A stretch of DNA of 64,000 nucleotides from Takakia lepidozioides (taxonomy: Eukaryota > Streptophyta > Takakiopsida > Takakiales > Takakiaceae), in the NCBI GenBank assembly GCA_030704615.1, contig CM060733.1, positions 9,734,001 to 9,798,000 of the forward strand. Direction: 5' to 3'. This document shows positions 1-10,438 of this stretch, in pieces (within the stretch, counting starts at the first letter, position 1; each line of letters opens with the position of its first letter). The position numbers were made by a program, and so were the translations under genes. A model generated the notes under the pieces. That model did not search any database and was not told where the DNA came from. It worked only from the letters and a program-made list of their open reading frames with translations.

Positions 1-176
1 GTTAGTCTATAGTGTCTTAGTAAGGTTATAACGTTGAGATCTTAGGTTCAAGTATGCATTGCATGATATATGTAGAACAATGAACATATCGTCATTAGAC
101 AGAACCGGAGTCAATGGTCAACAAGTTTTTGAAATTCAAATTTTTTCGCCTAAATTCAAATGTACCCCCTTAAATT
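1..176. other. Left window edge, no gene seen
   Basis: AT-rich sequence without a credible reading frame. The string CTATAGTGTCT near position 7 resembles the TTATAGTGTCT that closes the next block near 452, so the two may be related ends of one element, but this rests on a short match. Confidence 0.3.
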
Positions 177-452
177 GCGACGTCGCACTTTGCACCCCCG
201 GACAGTGCTAATTTTGCAATGCAGAATAGGTTTTTTTTTTTTTTTTTGCGACGCCAGGGCGTCGCAAATCGCAGTTTCACCTCTTTGCGACCCTTATTGG
301 TCGCAAATTTGCGACATTTTTTGGCAACGGGCTTGCGACGCCCGGGCGTCGCAAATTTGGTTCTCCCCCCTGCCCGAAAATGGCTGTTTTACGACACCGC
401 GACGTGGGTGTGACGGGGCCTCGGCGTCAAAAACCCCCATTTTCTTATAGTG
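177..452. repeat. GCGAC palindrome cluster with a CACTA-like terminus
   Basis: The block holds perfect or near-perfect palindromes built on GCGAC: GCGACGTCGC at 177-186, GCGACGCC..GGCGTCGC at 248-265 and GCGACGCCCGGGCGTCGC at 335-352, with more GCGAC/GTCGC words between them. It ends in TTTTCTTATAGTG, which as reverse complement reads CACTATAAGAAAA, the type of end seen on CACTA (En/Spm) transposons. Clusters of short direct and inverted repeats just inside the ends are typical of that superfamily. The left end is not found, so the class is inferred. Related arrays occur at 14890 and 26280. Confidence 0.5.
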
Positions 453-1277
453 TCTTGTGAGGCTTCAGATGTCCGGGGACAAGTGGGTTATGCCGGAGGA
501 CACCTGCTTCAACACCTCTTTGTATCCCTACACTTCAACAGAGTAGAGGATTACGGCAGCCTTCCATGCAGGAAGGCCTTAACTTGTCTGCGAAAAGGCA
601 GTTGGATAAAAAATGGGCGCAGTTTTTCTTCGAGGCCAACATATTGTTTAATGTGGCAAGGCATCCGGCATTTGTTTCTACCGTTAGAGCAACCTCGGAG
701 TCCAAATCCACGTACGTGTTTTCTTCTTATCACAATCTTCGCACAAGATTGCTAAAAGACGTCATGACAGAGCTTACCCAGAAGATCAACGATAGGACGG
801 GCGAGTCTCTGAGAAAATATGGAAGCACTATATGTGCCAATGGATGGAGTTATGTTACAAACAGACCATTGTTCAATGTCATGCTCGTATGGCCAGCTGA
901 GAAACAGTTTTTGGGATCGGTAAACACTAGCGGCGAGAGGAAATATGGACGTTATCAATGTCAGCTATTGACGGACTTCATCGAACAGGTCGAAAGTGAT
1001 AGAATCGTGCAAATATGCATAGACAATGCCGCTAGCATGAGGAACACTGTAGACATATTATTGGCACGATATCCCCATATATACTACCAAGGTTGTGTAG
1101 CTCATATCCTTGAAGATTAGGAAAAAGAATAGTGGGTGAAACAACTTGTGCGGCGAGCGAAGACCGTTGTGTCGTTCATCCATACACACCACATCCCTTT
1201 GGCAATATATAGGAGGCGCATGAACCAAAATACAACCTCCGGAATCCAGGCGAAACCCGTTTTGTCACTAACTCTTT
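450..1277 (+). pseudogene. hAT-family transposase, 5' part (broken)
   Basis: From about 566 the plus strand encodes the central DUF659-type part of a plant hAT transposase: an FFEANILFNVARHPAFV block, then STICANGWS, then FLGSVNTSGE, then VQICIDNAAS near 1010-1035, and CVAHILED near 1095-1115. After in-frame stops at 1118 and 1130 the same frame continues to an ETRFVTNSF block (1255-1280), which matches the TRF(A/V)TNF motif of the family. The usual N-terminal BED zinc finger is not seen. The reading is cut at 1278 by the start of a Ty3/gypsy LTR; the C-terminal dimerisation region lies beyond that element at 13126. The protein would have bound element ends and catalysed cut-and-paste transposition. 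Stops and the insertion make this copy dead. Confidence 0.8.
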
Positions 1278-1427
1278 TGTCAAGTTAAATAAACACAGTG
1301 TGAAACTAACTAGAATAAAGCTAGTTATTTATATTTAACACTTGGATTTAGTTCAAGTGTTAAGTCAGGTGTCAAGTTTAGCTTGACACCTGAACCATCT
1401 TATCTTCACGAGAGTGTCAGTCGTGTG
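1278..1427 (+). repeat. 5' LTR (or its recognisable part) of the DNMT element
   Basis: Begins TGTCAAGTTAAATAAAC and ends GAGTGTCAGTCGTGTG. It matches 12976-13125 over the full 150 bp with one difference seen (TTATTTATA against TTATTTGTA). A TATA-like TTATTTATATTTAA lies at about 1325-1338. The true LTR is probably longer: 150 bp is short, the 3' copy stops against rearranged hAT sequence, and a G-rich tract that could be the polypurine tract lies about 90 bp before the 3' copy. Confidence 0.75.
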
Positions 1428-2060
1428 GCTTATCTCTCTCGAGTTGAGCCTGCACGACCGAGCTCCTTCTCTGCTTAGAATCTGAGTGTGCTTATGAAGG
1501 GAGAATAGGATGTTGTGGGGTGGAGTCCCCATAGCTTGGGGTGCCCCTGGCTCGACTCTTAGTTTTAATGAGTGATTGTGTTGTATTGAGTGTTTCTGTG
1601 TCAACAGTGTGAATCTAGTTTCCAATCACTCAAGAGAGATCAGCTTGCATCTGTGAGTGCCAGAGGTGAGTTTAGTTTTAGCACTTGTGGTTTTTTGTTT
1701 GAAAGTGAGAGAAATGATTATCTGTGTTCAGGTAATCTTTAATTAGAAAGATGTCAAGTGCATCATCAACAGTAGAGTTCCAGTGCGGACTTTGTTCAAC
1801 TTTCTTCATTGTGCAGGCTCTGGCATTTTTTGCTCATGTGATCTGCCAACTCGTCAGCCGCAGCAGCAACGCATAGGAACACGAAGTCGGGGCGTTGTGC
1901 AGGTTACACTGGAGCTGAAATGGGGTTTTAGCATAACTTTGAGAACATGGAGGGATTCGGAGCAGACATGCTTTCTATGTTGGTTCAGCCTACCTTGCCT
2001 TTATACCAGGCACTCAATGGGAACGTAGTAGCTCCTTCGAACGTCTGGAATGTACGAGCC
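1428..2060. other. Element leader, no gene seen
   Basis: Sequence between the 5' LTR and the antisense block. It probably contains the rest of the 5' LTR, the primer-binding site and the leader. No convincing TGG-starting primer-binding site was found. The short forward frame at 1783-2028 has no recognisable motif. Confidence 0.4.
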
Positions 2061-3569
2061 CTATTGTATTTGATGAGTTGAAACTGACTCAGTAGCAGTC
2101 ATCAATTGCAGATAGGTGTCACGAAAGGAGCAGGTTGCAGGCTGCAGCAAGCTCCAGATTGGAGCTGAAGGGGAAGGGCACCCACGTAAAGCAGAAATTG
2201 AAGAAACAATGGGCAGCGGAGATGAGGAGAAGCTGGCTGCGAACTTGAGGTTACTGCGAACAGGGGCGTTTTTTGCAGGGGCGGTTTTCCTCATGCGCAA
2301 CTTCGGTGATTTGATGGCAGCCTGAGGTGGCTGGAAGCAGTGCTGGACGATGCACCGTAGAGCGGTAGCCATGAGGGCAGGCTATTGCTTCCTGCATGAA
2401 CGCAGGATTTTCCTCTCCGTGCCAGCAAGGTGATCAAATGTGCAGTGCAGATCGTGGTGTTCAAGGGAGACATGGTGACGATTAAGAAAGAGTAGCAGGG
2501 GAGAAGTGTGACGCGGGCTTTCAACGTTGTCGGTGCCCATCAGCTTGCGAATTGCTGCTTCGGCCTCTGCTTGTGGCTGCAGTGGGTTGAGATTCTTCAC
2601 CACTAGGGTGCCTGGTAAGCTTGTTGCCGATCGTTCCTAGCAGGACTTTGCTTGCCAGGTACAATGAGAGGTAGTCAGTGGACGCTGAGAGGTCAAATGC
2701 CTTTTCGACCTTCCCTTGCTTGGGCATGCCAGAGGCCATGTTGAGTACAAATGGGCGGTCGCCTTTTAAGAGGGCAAGGCCACCTGTGGCCGGGTGAAGT
2801 AACTCCACCTTGAGGAGGCCAATCCATGTCAAGCTCCCGTGCTTAGAGTATGCCGTGATGGGTGAGTACATCCTAGTTCCGAGTGGGATGTTCATAGAAT
2901 TGCTTGCGAGCCCTCAGTAGAGCTAGTTCTTTGGGCATCACGAAGTCGGTGTCAAGACGTATCAGGATGTGCGGGGGGACTGCCGAAATCCCAGAAACGG
3001 GATCAATTTTTGTGCCCTTTGGTAACTGGGTGAGAGGGTAGAGTTGGCACTCTCGTCCGTCTGGTCTGGTTGCGGGAAACAAGAGCTGTGGGACATGTGG
3101 GAACGCCTTTGGACAATTCTGCAAGTCGTAGATTTCAGGGGTGCTAAGACCCAGGCTTTGAAGCTCAAATCCCAAGCGTTCTTCTACAATGATAGGGAGC
3201 TGTGATTCAATGGCTTGTTGTTCGAGCGTTTCGTATTCCAGCTAGAGTTGGGGGAGACCTGGTATGCTTGATGTTGCTACTGATTTCGGAATGGCTGCTG
3301 TCTGTCTCACTGTTGAAGGCATCCGACTGGCGCTTTGAACTTATGTTGAGCGTCATCAAGTCCACAGGGGATGTGAGTTTTGTGGGCAGGGGGGTTCGCC
3401 GCTTCGTGGGAGTAGCTGCCGCCGGTGGAGGTGCAATGTCGTCATTATTGGGCGTGCCTTGGACTTGCGTTTTTGGGGGGCTTTGTGTGGAGCGAGTCTG
3501 ATATGCTTCTTCTGTAGCGAAGAAGAGCTCGTCGAAGGAGTTCATTGTGCTTCCCTGAGGCATGTGCAC
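2061..3569 (-). pseudogene. Antisense reading-frame block of unknown function inside the element leader
   Basis: Four overlapping minus-strand open stretches (3569-3207, 3240-2873, 2895-2521, 2603-2382) join end to end with frame changes, as one decayed gene of roughly 380-400 residues would. The first begins MHMPQGSTMNSFDELFFATE and is rich in Pro, Thr and Ser. The second contains LPIIVEERLGFELQSLGL and PEIYDLQNCPKAFPHVPQ, the third RMYSPITAYSKHGSLTWIGL. The composition looks like real protein, but I recognise no family. Some plant Ty3/gypsy elements carry an antisense frame in the untranslated part; here it lies before gag. The forward strand of this stretch has only short, weaker frames. 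Confidence 0.45.
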
Positions 3570-4117
3570 GTCAAATGTGGCATGGAAGGATGTGCTAGCT
3601 GGCGTGGATGCGAAGGATCACAGCCCCGGAGTCGGCATAGCTACAGATCTTGGCTGGAGCAGAGCAGTTCACTGGTGTATGTTTGAAACACCTATAGGTG
3701 AAATCCAGGGAATTTGTGAGAACTACATGGACGTGTTGGGAACGCGTAGATGACTTGGGAGCAGTTTTTAATGGCGAGAACGTTTTGGTGTTTTAAAAAA
3801 AAAAACAAAAAAACCCTTTTGATCTAATTTAAATGGTTTAGAGCCTAATTGGTCATATCTTTGTCAAATGGACTCCGTTTGACTCAGTTTTGGGGGGGAT
3901 AGTTGTAGAAAGGGGAAATCTACCTATCTAGACGTGGTTTTAGTTTTTTGGACTCTGCTAAAAATCTATGGAATTTTTTGAGTGTGAATGTGCTATGAAA
4001 TATCCATAATTCTGTTTCTAGAACCTGTTGTGGTCTACATGAGAGACAAATCTGGGGTCCTCCTTGTATGGCTGGGGGAAATGAGGACGTAATTGAAGGG
4101 CAGGTCTCTTCTCTTTT
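3570..4117. other. Spacer, no gene seen
   Basis: Contains an A-rich run near 3796-3812 and no convincing coding stretch on either strand. It separates the antisense block from the forward reading frame that follows. Confidence 0.35.
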
Positions 4118-4788
4118 GTGTGCATACAAGGGGACAAGATTTATGTTTCTCAAGGAACTCAGACTGATTTGAGTGGGGAGCAGTTGGACAAATTGATTGC
4201 ATACTGGGAGTCAGGCATTAGCAATAGACAACAAACTGCTGTAGTTGGCGTTGCGGGCCTCAATATGCTTTGGACAGTCAGAACTCTGTTGGAGCGAGCA
4301 GTTCTACAGCTGTAGGTGAAATATCAAAGTGGGTGGAATCTAGGCTTAGAACACAGCCAAAGACAGCCCCGGGGACCAAGGTGTTCAGCCACAAGGCCGT
4401 GGTGTACTGGAGCAAAGGAGCAGGAGCTACACAAGTTTTTGCAATCAGACATGGTTGCAGCCGGACACGCTCTGCACAAGGCAACCACGAGCGGGGGTTC
4501 ATTAGCAATGACAAGTTTGTTCTGCTTGAAAGAGATGCAGTCATTCGCAATGAGGACACTCGCAACCGTCTCAAAGCTTTCGAGTTGAGAGACTGTCAGA
4601 CCCTACCTTTATTTTCTTTAGTATTCAGTGAGCGGGAGATAGGGAAGTATTGCTTTATCTCTACCTGGCAGAAAGAGGAGGAGGGTTGGTTAGAGCGAGC
4701 TACTGTAGCTTGGGACAAGGTTAGTGGCAGGTTTCTGGACATAGATATACCTCCTACATCTACCATCATGCAGAGCAAGGCACTTTGA
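4118..4788 (+). CDS. Forward frame of unknown function upstream of gag
   Basis: Two overlapping plus-strand stretches (4118-4315 and 4270-4788) in different frames can be read as one protein of about 220 residues with one frameshift near 4270-4310. The second stretch includes KVFSHKAVVYWSKGAGATQ, a charged middle (LLERDAVIRNEDTRNRLKAF) and FSEREIGKYCFISTWQKEEE. No membrane segment, zinc finger or known motif is visible. It precedes gag by about 600 bp, a place where some plant retroelements carry an extra frame. Function unknown. Confidence 0.4.
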
Positions 4789-5335
4789 GAGAAGTCTGGC
4801 AATTGATAGCATAGATCATGATTAGATCTTGCTTGGTCGGGCCTCTATTCTTCCCCTCCCTCTCTTTACTATTTTCATTACTTTATACTTGTAGTTGTCA
4901 AAGCCTCTCTTGGTAGAGGCCAGTCAGTCCGGGGTTTTTGGGCTGGGATATTCTGCAGGATCAGCATTGCAGATGGATTTTGGTGTGGGGGTGTTGATGT
5001 TTAGATTTCTTGTGTTTGGATCCCCCCCAACACCTGCATGCTTGACTGTGCGTCATGTTGGTTTTGTGTGGGCGCTTGCTTTCATAGGGATTAGGCCGGA
5101 TTTGATCACCGGTCAATCCTAGAGTATGCTGTCGGTGGTGAGGCTGGGAGTGATGACCAGCAAGACCACCAGTGTTTCTTCTATGGTGAGGCTGGGTTGA
5201 TGACCAGCCAACCATAGGAGTTCTTGCGGTGGATGCAGGTGCAGGGTCCTTAGCCACTGGGATATGACCCTTAATCCGCAACAGGTGCTCACCCGTGTCA
5301 CTATTAGAATTAGTACTATAGCCTTATAGTGTCAC
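4789..5335. other. Leader before gag with a short imperfect duplication
   Basis: No gene seen. Two near-copies of a GGTGAGGCTGGG..TGATGACCAGC segment lie at about 5137-5163 and 5183-5212. The stretch probably serves as untranslated leader. Confidence 0.35.
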
Positions 5336-6719
5336 GTGGGGGAGGTGAGTGTCACCACGGAGTTACCCAAGGGTTTTGAGGGAATACAGCTACAGGCAGT
5401 AGCAGTGAGAGTGGGTTCACCAGACAAGGTGTTTGTTTCAGACCACCTTCACCTCCACCCTCAACTAGTGCAGAGTCAGACACAGATTCGGAGGCTTCAT
5501 CAACAGGTGTGCAGTTTCCTTCGCCATTGTTGTGGGACGACATGGAGGAGATGTATGGAGCTACCAAGGGGCCTCGTAGGTACTCTGGAGCTGTGGGCAC
5601 AATCGAGCTGGATGACTTTATCCAGGAGTTTGACAGCTAGTGTGATTTGCAGCAGATGCGCAATCCACAGCTGTTCACCCCATTCATGGCGTGGAAGGGA
5701 CTGTTCTAGCATTTGGAAGGCCCGCCTATGAACGATTACCATGAGTTCAAGCGAGGACATGAAGCAGAGATTGAGGAGTGGAGGATGTATTGGTCACCTG
5801 ACTACGTCTCCATTACTCGAGACACGACGCAACCAGTAGCTGCATCAGCACCAATATCTCCCACTGCCAGCACTAATAGTGGAACAAGTAGTGCCAGTAC
5901 TTCTGCAAGTGGTACCAGTTCAAAAGGTGCTACTACTCCTCATGCCACGACTACAACACATGTGCCTAGATTCAACCCGGTGGTGGAGTTCTTCCAGGAG
6001 TTGCGGACGAACTACCAAGGCGTACGGACAGAGAAGCTGCGAAGTTTGTAAGACTTCCAGTGCAAATCCAGTGAGAGCTTGCGAGAGGCCTACACTCGTA
6101 TGAGGCACTTGATAAATGTGATCCAAGGGGTTACTGAAGCTCAGACAGTCCAGTTCTGGTATGGAATTTTGGACAAGGAGCTCAGGAGAAGGGTGCGGGA
6201 TGCAACCCTGTTACAAACGGCCCAACCCACATTAGCAGATGTGTTTCTGCTGGCTGAGCGGATTGAGCTCACATGATGGAGGAGGAGTTTGTTACCATTG
6301 GATTTGGCAAGGACATGCCTGCACGAGACGCAGCTGCCAGCCAATAGGTACAAGGGACTGCCCAACAGCGTGGTCAAGGGGGCAAGGTTGCCCAACCCAA
6401 ATTCCATGGAGCTTACAGGGGACCTCAGGTGCAGAGGCCAGTAGCTTCTTTTGCAAGCCAACAGCAACCAGGGGTGGTATGTTGGACATGTGGAGGATCC
6501 CATGTCAAGGAAGATTGCCCAGAGAGTGGCAAAAGGCCGGCACAAGCACAGCCTGCACAGTTGCAGTGTGGGCATTGTGGCAAGTATGGGCATGGATATG
6601 CCCAGTGTTATGACTTGCACCTGAGTTGCGGCAAGGCCAGTTCCAAGGGAACAATGGTGGTGGCAAGTTTTGGAGCACCTCAAAGAGGACGAGGTGGTCA
6701 GGCACGAGGTGTAGGATGA
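5336..6719 (+). pseudogene. gag: Gag with two CCHC zinc knuckles (broken)
   Basis: Encodes the capsid/nucleocapsid precursor that packages element RNA. The acidic N-terminal part (about 5430-5640) includes TIELDDFIQEFDS. The stretch 5713-6276 has the retrotransposon-gag core with VVEFFQELRTNYQG, SLREAYTRMRHL and FWYGILDKELRRRV. Two CCHC knuckles follow near 6480-6620: CWTCGGSHVKEDC and CGHCGKYGHGYAQC. A Gly/Gln/Arg-rich tail ends near 6860. In-frame stops occur at about 5638, 5708, 6048 and 6274 with at least one frame change before the knuckles, so the frame is not intact. Confidence 0.82.
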
Positions 6720-6899
6720 GGGCAAGCACAGTATGGCCAAGGACGTGGAGGTCAGGGAGTTGACCAAGGCATGGCCAACCGGCTTCAACAACTAGAGCAA
6801 AGGTTTGCTGCCATGGCCACAGCTCAGGTGGTACCAGCTCCAAGACTTGAGGGTCCACCTCATGTTCCTCCTCAGTAGCGTCATCCTGACGGATAAGAC

Positions 6900-8162
6900 A
6901 TGGGAGGCATGGGATTTATGTGTGGGGCAGCACTACCACTAGTGCAGGTGGAGTCTGCTGCAGCCGTCACTCGAGGAGCAGCACGAGTTCCTAAGCCACG
7001 AGGTACAGAGGTGGAGTTAGATCCACAGCGTGGGGAGGCAAGCCGTCAGGCTAGGTTGCCTCAATCATTCATCTTGGGGGAGACAGTGTCGACGACATCC
7101 GTGCCACCTAGTTCTCGCCCGACAGATATAGAGGCCGTTATTGTGCAATGGGGGAGAGCTACACGTGCAGCACTGACACCTGCTGCCAAGGCTAGTGCAG
7201 CCAGTGTGTTGTTGGGGGCAGCCACCTCTGTGTGTCAGGCCCCACTGTTCTCGACAACCATGATCGCGACGCTGGGGGTAAGACCAGCTGCAGTGTTCAG
7301 ACTAGCAGCAACACTCTGCGAGAGTGGGGAGGTCACTTCATCTTCTGCAGAGTTAGTGGAGGGTGTAGTGGCAGAGGGATCCTCGGATTTGAGGATCAAG
7401 ACTGCCACGGCTGCGCCATGGCAAGCTGCAGCTGTTAGGTTGACGGAGTTGCCAGCTAGGCCAGCCTTTGAGCGCACCATGGTGACACCTGGAGTTGTCT
7501 TGTTAGACAACCAGGATGGCATTTTCTCTTTGAGTGGACCGGCAGGCAAGAGGTACCGGCCATTGCGGGTCTTGTTGGATTCGGGAGCTCAGCCACTGAT
7601 GTTGGGCAGAGTTGCTATTGCAGGTTTGGGCCTCATGGAGGCGGATATGGAGCCTTGTCCTTTCCAGATACAGACATCTCTGGGAGGATCAGAGCAGGCT
7701 CGGGGCATGACACGGCGTGAGTTGGCCATTAGACTACAGCCGGATCATCCTATAGATGGCTCAGTGATGCGAGCCAAGGCCATTGTGACAGATGCGATCT
7801 CTTACGATGTCCTCGTTGGTGGGGCAGTGTTATATCCCATGGGCTTCACCCTGGATTTTTGGGAGGAGTCAGCATCCTACAGCCTTGGATGGCAGTCAGG
7901 GGATGGACGTCGTGTACAACTCCCTGTGACATTCATTGGGGGTGTTGCTGCTGCCCAGCAAGGCAAGATGCCAACACTAGCAGCCTTCACAGCTGCAGTT
8001 AGTTGGCCTGGAGAGTTGCTAGAGGGCAATGCCCATGCAGAGGATGTGCCACCTCCAGCAGAGCAGGATGACATGCATGGTACGGCGGAGTTGTCTGCCA
8101 TGGTTGTTCACACTCCATTGTGGGGTACGAGCAAGGATTTGCAGCAGGCTGCTGATAGATAG
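6900..8162 (+). CDS. Pol N-terminal part with retropepsin-like protease
   Basis: A 420-codon open frame. The first 200 residues are low in motif content and rich in Ala, Val and Thr. An aspartic protease core appears at residues about 222-240 as RVLLDSGAQPLMLGRV, the D-S-G-A motif of retropepsins, and the C-terminal protease half includes ISYDVLVGGAVLYPMGF near residues 299-316. The enzyme would cleave the Gag-Pol precursor. It lies just before the methyltransferase, which starts in another frame after a stop at 8160. This is the longest undamaged frame of the element. Confidence 0.7.
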   Translation: MGGMGFMCGAALPLVQVESAAAVTRGAARVPKPRGTEVELDPQRGEASRQARLPQSFILGETVSTTSVPPSSRPTDIEAVIVQWGRATRAALTPAAKASAASVLLGAATSVCQAPLFSTTMIATLGVRPAAVFRLAATLCESGEVTSSSAELVEGVVAEGSSDLRIKTATAAPWQAAAVRLTELPARPAFERTMVTPGVVLLDNQDGIFSLSGPAGKRYRPLRVLLDSGAQPLMLGRVAIAGLGLMEADMEPCPFQIQTSLGGSEQARGMTRRELAIRLQPDHPIDGSVMRAKAIVTDAISYDVLVGGAVLYPMGFTLDFWEESASYSLGWQSGDGRRVQLPVTFIGGVAAAQQGKMPTLAAFTAAVSWPGELLEGNAHAEDVPPPAEQDDMHGTAELSAMVVHTPLWGTSKDLQQAADR

Positions 8163-8212
8163 GTACAACGTGGGTAGAGGCCTTCGTACCGTCAGGAGAG
8201 GATGAGAGTGCG

Positions 8213-9162
8213 GTGATTGCACCAGGACCACCTCAGTTGTCGCCATTGGACACCACACCTTTTGTGTGGCAGTGCCCAAATGAAAGCATATGCCTTCTGG
8301 ACTATTTTGGCGGGATCAGCACTGGATTGGCTGCAGTGTTGCAGGCAGGTGTACGAGTTCGACGTTACCTGTATATGAAGAGGGATGAGACTGCACGACG
8401 CGTCTCACTGCGCCATGTTGCTCAATTGGTGCAGCAGTACCCTGATTTGTTGCCAGTGTCTGCAGTTCGTGGATACCAACCAGCATTGCTAGCAAACATC
8501 TCTTTGCTGGGGGCGCATGGTTTGGAGCGGGTTGACCCTATTCACTTAGTAGTGGCAGGTTGGCCCTGCCAAGGGCATTCATCAGTTGGGCATGGCAATG
8601 GGTTACACGACTCAAGGTCACACCTGTTTTGGGAAATGTTGAGGGTCCTACGCTATTTACAAGTTCAGCAGACAGACTCTCCAACATATATCTTGGAGAA
8701 TGTGCCATGTGATGTTGCTCGGGCCAAGGTGATGGCCAGTGTGCATCAAGTGCGGTCTTGGCTTGGGTTAGCAGTGTTGCTGGATTGCAGCTGCAATGGG
8801 TCACGGGCTCATCGCCACAACTATGGTGGACCAACTTGATGCCACCTGCACTGCTCAAGCGTGCATTTGATGGGGTGCAGCGGCCACCACACCTGACGGT
8901 GGATAGCATTTTGGACATAGGGAGACAGTCTCAGCGTGTGAGACACGATGATCGATCACCTTTGGCAATGGTCAATAAGGTGGGTCACCCACGAGCCGCA
9001 TGCCTACACTGCTCAGTTTTCCAGGATCCCATGCTTTTCGGGATGGTGGACTTGGCCTTTGGGGATAGCCAGTTGCACCAATTAGTGGAGCCCAATGCTG
9101 ACGAGCGCGGACGGGCGATGGGGTTTACCACTGGTACCACGGCGGTTGCCATCTCTTTCTGA
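8213..9162 (+). pseudogene. Cytosine-5 DNA methyltransferase domain (DNMT3-like) inside pol
   Basis: Two overlapping frames (8213-8839, then 8758-9162) together give the conserved motifs in canonical order. Motif I (AdoMet binding) is LLDYFGGISTGLAAVLQAG near 8290-8345. Motif IV is AGWPCQGHSSVG near 8555-8590, with the catalytic Cys in PCQ. A GLHDSRSHLFWEMLRVL block follows, then motif VI YILENV near 8690-8705, motif VIII GSRAHRHNY near 8800-8825 running into WWTNLMPP in the next frame, and motif X-like ADERGRAMGFTTGTTAV near 9095-9150. The spacing resembles DNMT3 more than DNMT1 (single compact domain, R-A-x-x-WxNL block, ERxxGF block). A frameshift near 8825 breaks it. It lies between the protease and RT. 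The enzyme class transfers methyl groups from AdoMet to cytosine C5. A restriction-type methylase is unlikely from context. Confidence 0.85.
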
Positions 9163-9593
9163 CGGCATCACGTCGTCAGGTGTTGGGGCAAGCAATGGAT
9201 CTCAATTGCTTGACTGGATTATCAGCTTGGCTATTGCTGAGCAGCGCCGATACGGAGGACACTTCCCTTGATGGTCTTCGCTACCGAGACGGTACAGCAG
9301 CAGCGAGGGGGCGAACAGGTGAGGACCACAAGGTGCAGGCCGCTCCATGGCACCAGTGAAGGTGCTGCGAGGTTCAAAGGAAAAGTTGGCAGCCAAGGCG
9401 GCCGTGATGATGAGGTTGGGGATTTTCTTCGGGTGATTGAGGTCCTCAAGGATGGGATGATGGGGCAGGATGAGACATTGTCACTGACAGAGCAGGCAAG
9501 GGTCACTACTCAAGAGGTTGCAGCATAGCAACCACGGGACGCGTCTTCTACCTCTAAGCCTGTTGGACTCAAGGTTGCAGTCACGGAGGACAA

Positions 9594-10400
9594 ATGGGAG
9601 CCCGATGTTGGACCCATAGTCACCGGAGGAGAGAGACGACGTATACGACGGTTCTTGAGGGCTTACCAGAACTATTTTGCCTTCAGTTTGAAGGACTTGA
9701 GATTCGCATTGAATTGGCTACTGACACGCCAATCTTTCGGAGACCCTATAGGTACAGTGACATGGAGAGGTCCTTGATTCAGATGAGAACTCAGGACCTT
9801 TGGGAGGCTGGTTAGGTCGAGCTATCTGGGGGAGAGTATGCTTCAGCCACAATGATGCTAGCCAAGAAGGATGTCTATGGCAATTGGACGGAGAGACGTA
9901 TGTGCAGTGATTACCGGCCTGTAAATCGTCAGACCAAGTCCGATAGGTATGCCATGCCGACACCAGAGGAGATCTTTGATGCCATTGGGCATGCCAAGGT
10001 CTTTAGCACTTTGGATTTACGATCCGGATATCATCAGTTGCCGATCAAAGAGGCGGATAAGCCGAAGACGGCATTTTGGGGGATCAATGAGCACGGGAAG
10101 GATTGCCTATACCAGTGGCGGTTCTTACCATTTGGGCTTAAGAACGCTCCGGCAAAGTTTCAGAGAGTCATGAACAGGATTCTAGCAGGGGTGGAGTTTG
10201 CTCGGTGCTACATAGATGACATCATCATCTTTAGTGCTACGGTGGAGGAGCATGAGAGACATCTTCAGGCGGTATTTGAGCGCTTGAGGGCGCACGGATT
10301 GAAGTTACATCCGAGGAAGTGCAAGTTTTTCCACAACCAAATTGAGTATCTGGGTCACATGATATATCCTGGAGGATTGGGGTACAGCAGACTAAGGTAG
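9594..10400 (+). pseudogene. Reverse transcriptase of the DNMT element
   Basis: Starts in a linker (about 9163-9593 has no recognisable domain) and reads GLPELFCLQFEGLEIRI, then PIFRRPYRYSDMER. Core RT blocks are RRMCSDYRPVNRQTKSD (about 9895-9945), FSTLDLRSGYHQLPI (about 10002-10045), FLPFGLKNAPAKFQRVMN (about 10122-10175) and the catalytic CYIDDIIIFS at about 10205-10235. The YIDD box is the metal-binding Asp pair of Ty3/gypsy RT. A stop at 9813 (after LWEAG) is in frame. The polymerase would copy element RNA to cDNA. Frame 9594-10400 is otherwise open. Confidence 0.88.
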
Positions 10401-10438
10401 AGTCCATTGCACAGATTCCACGCCCCACGGATGTGAGC

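Noticed and set aside
1783-2028. Possible small forward gene in the retroelement leader
   Set aside because: Short, Cys/Phe-rich by chance, no motif; the region is more likely untranslated leader.
6141-6791. 216-codon minus-strand frame opposite gag
   Set aside because: It mirrors the gag/zinc-knuckle coding strand; composition (Leu, Ser, Cys, His) is what antisense of this gag gives and no motif is seen.
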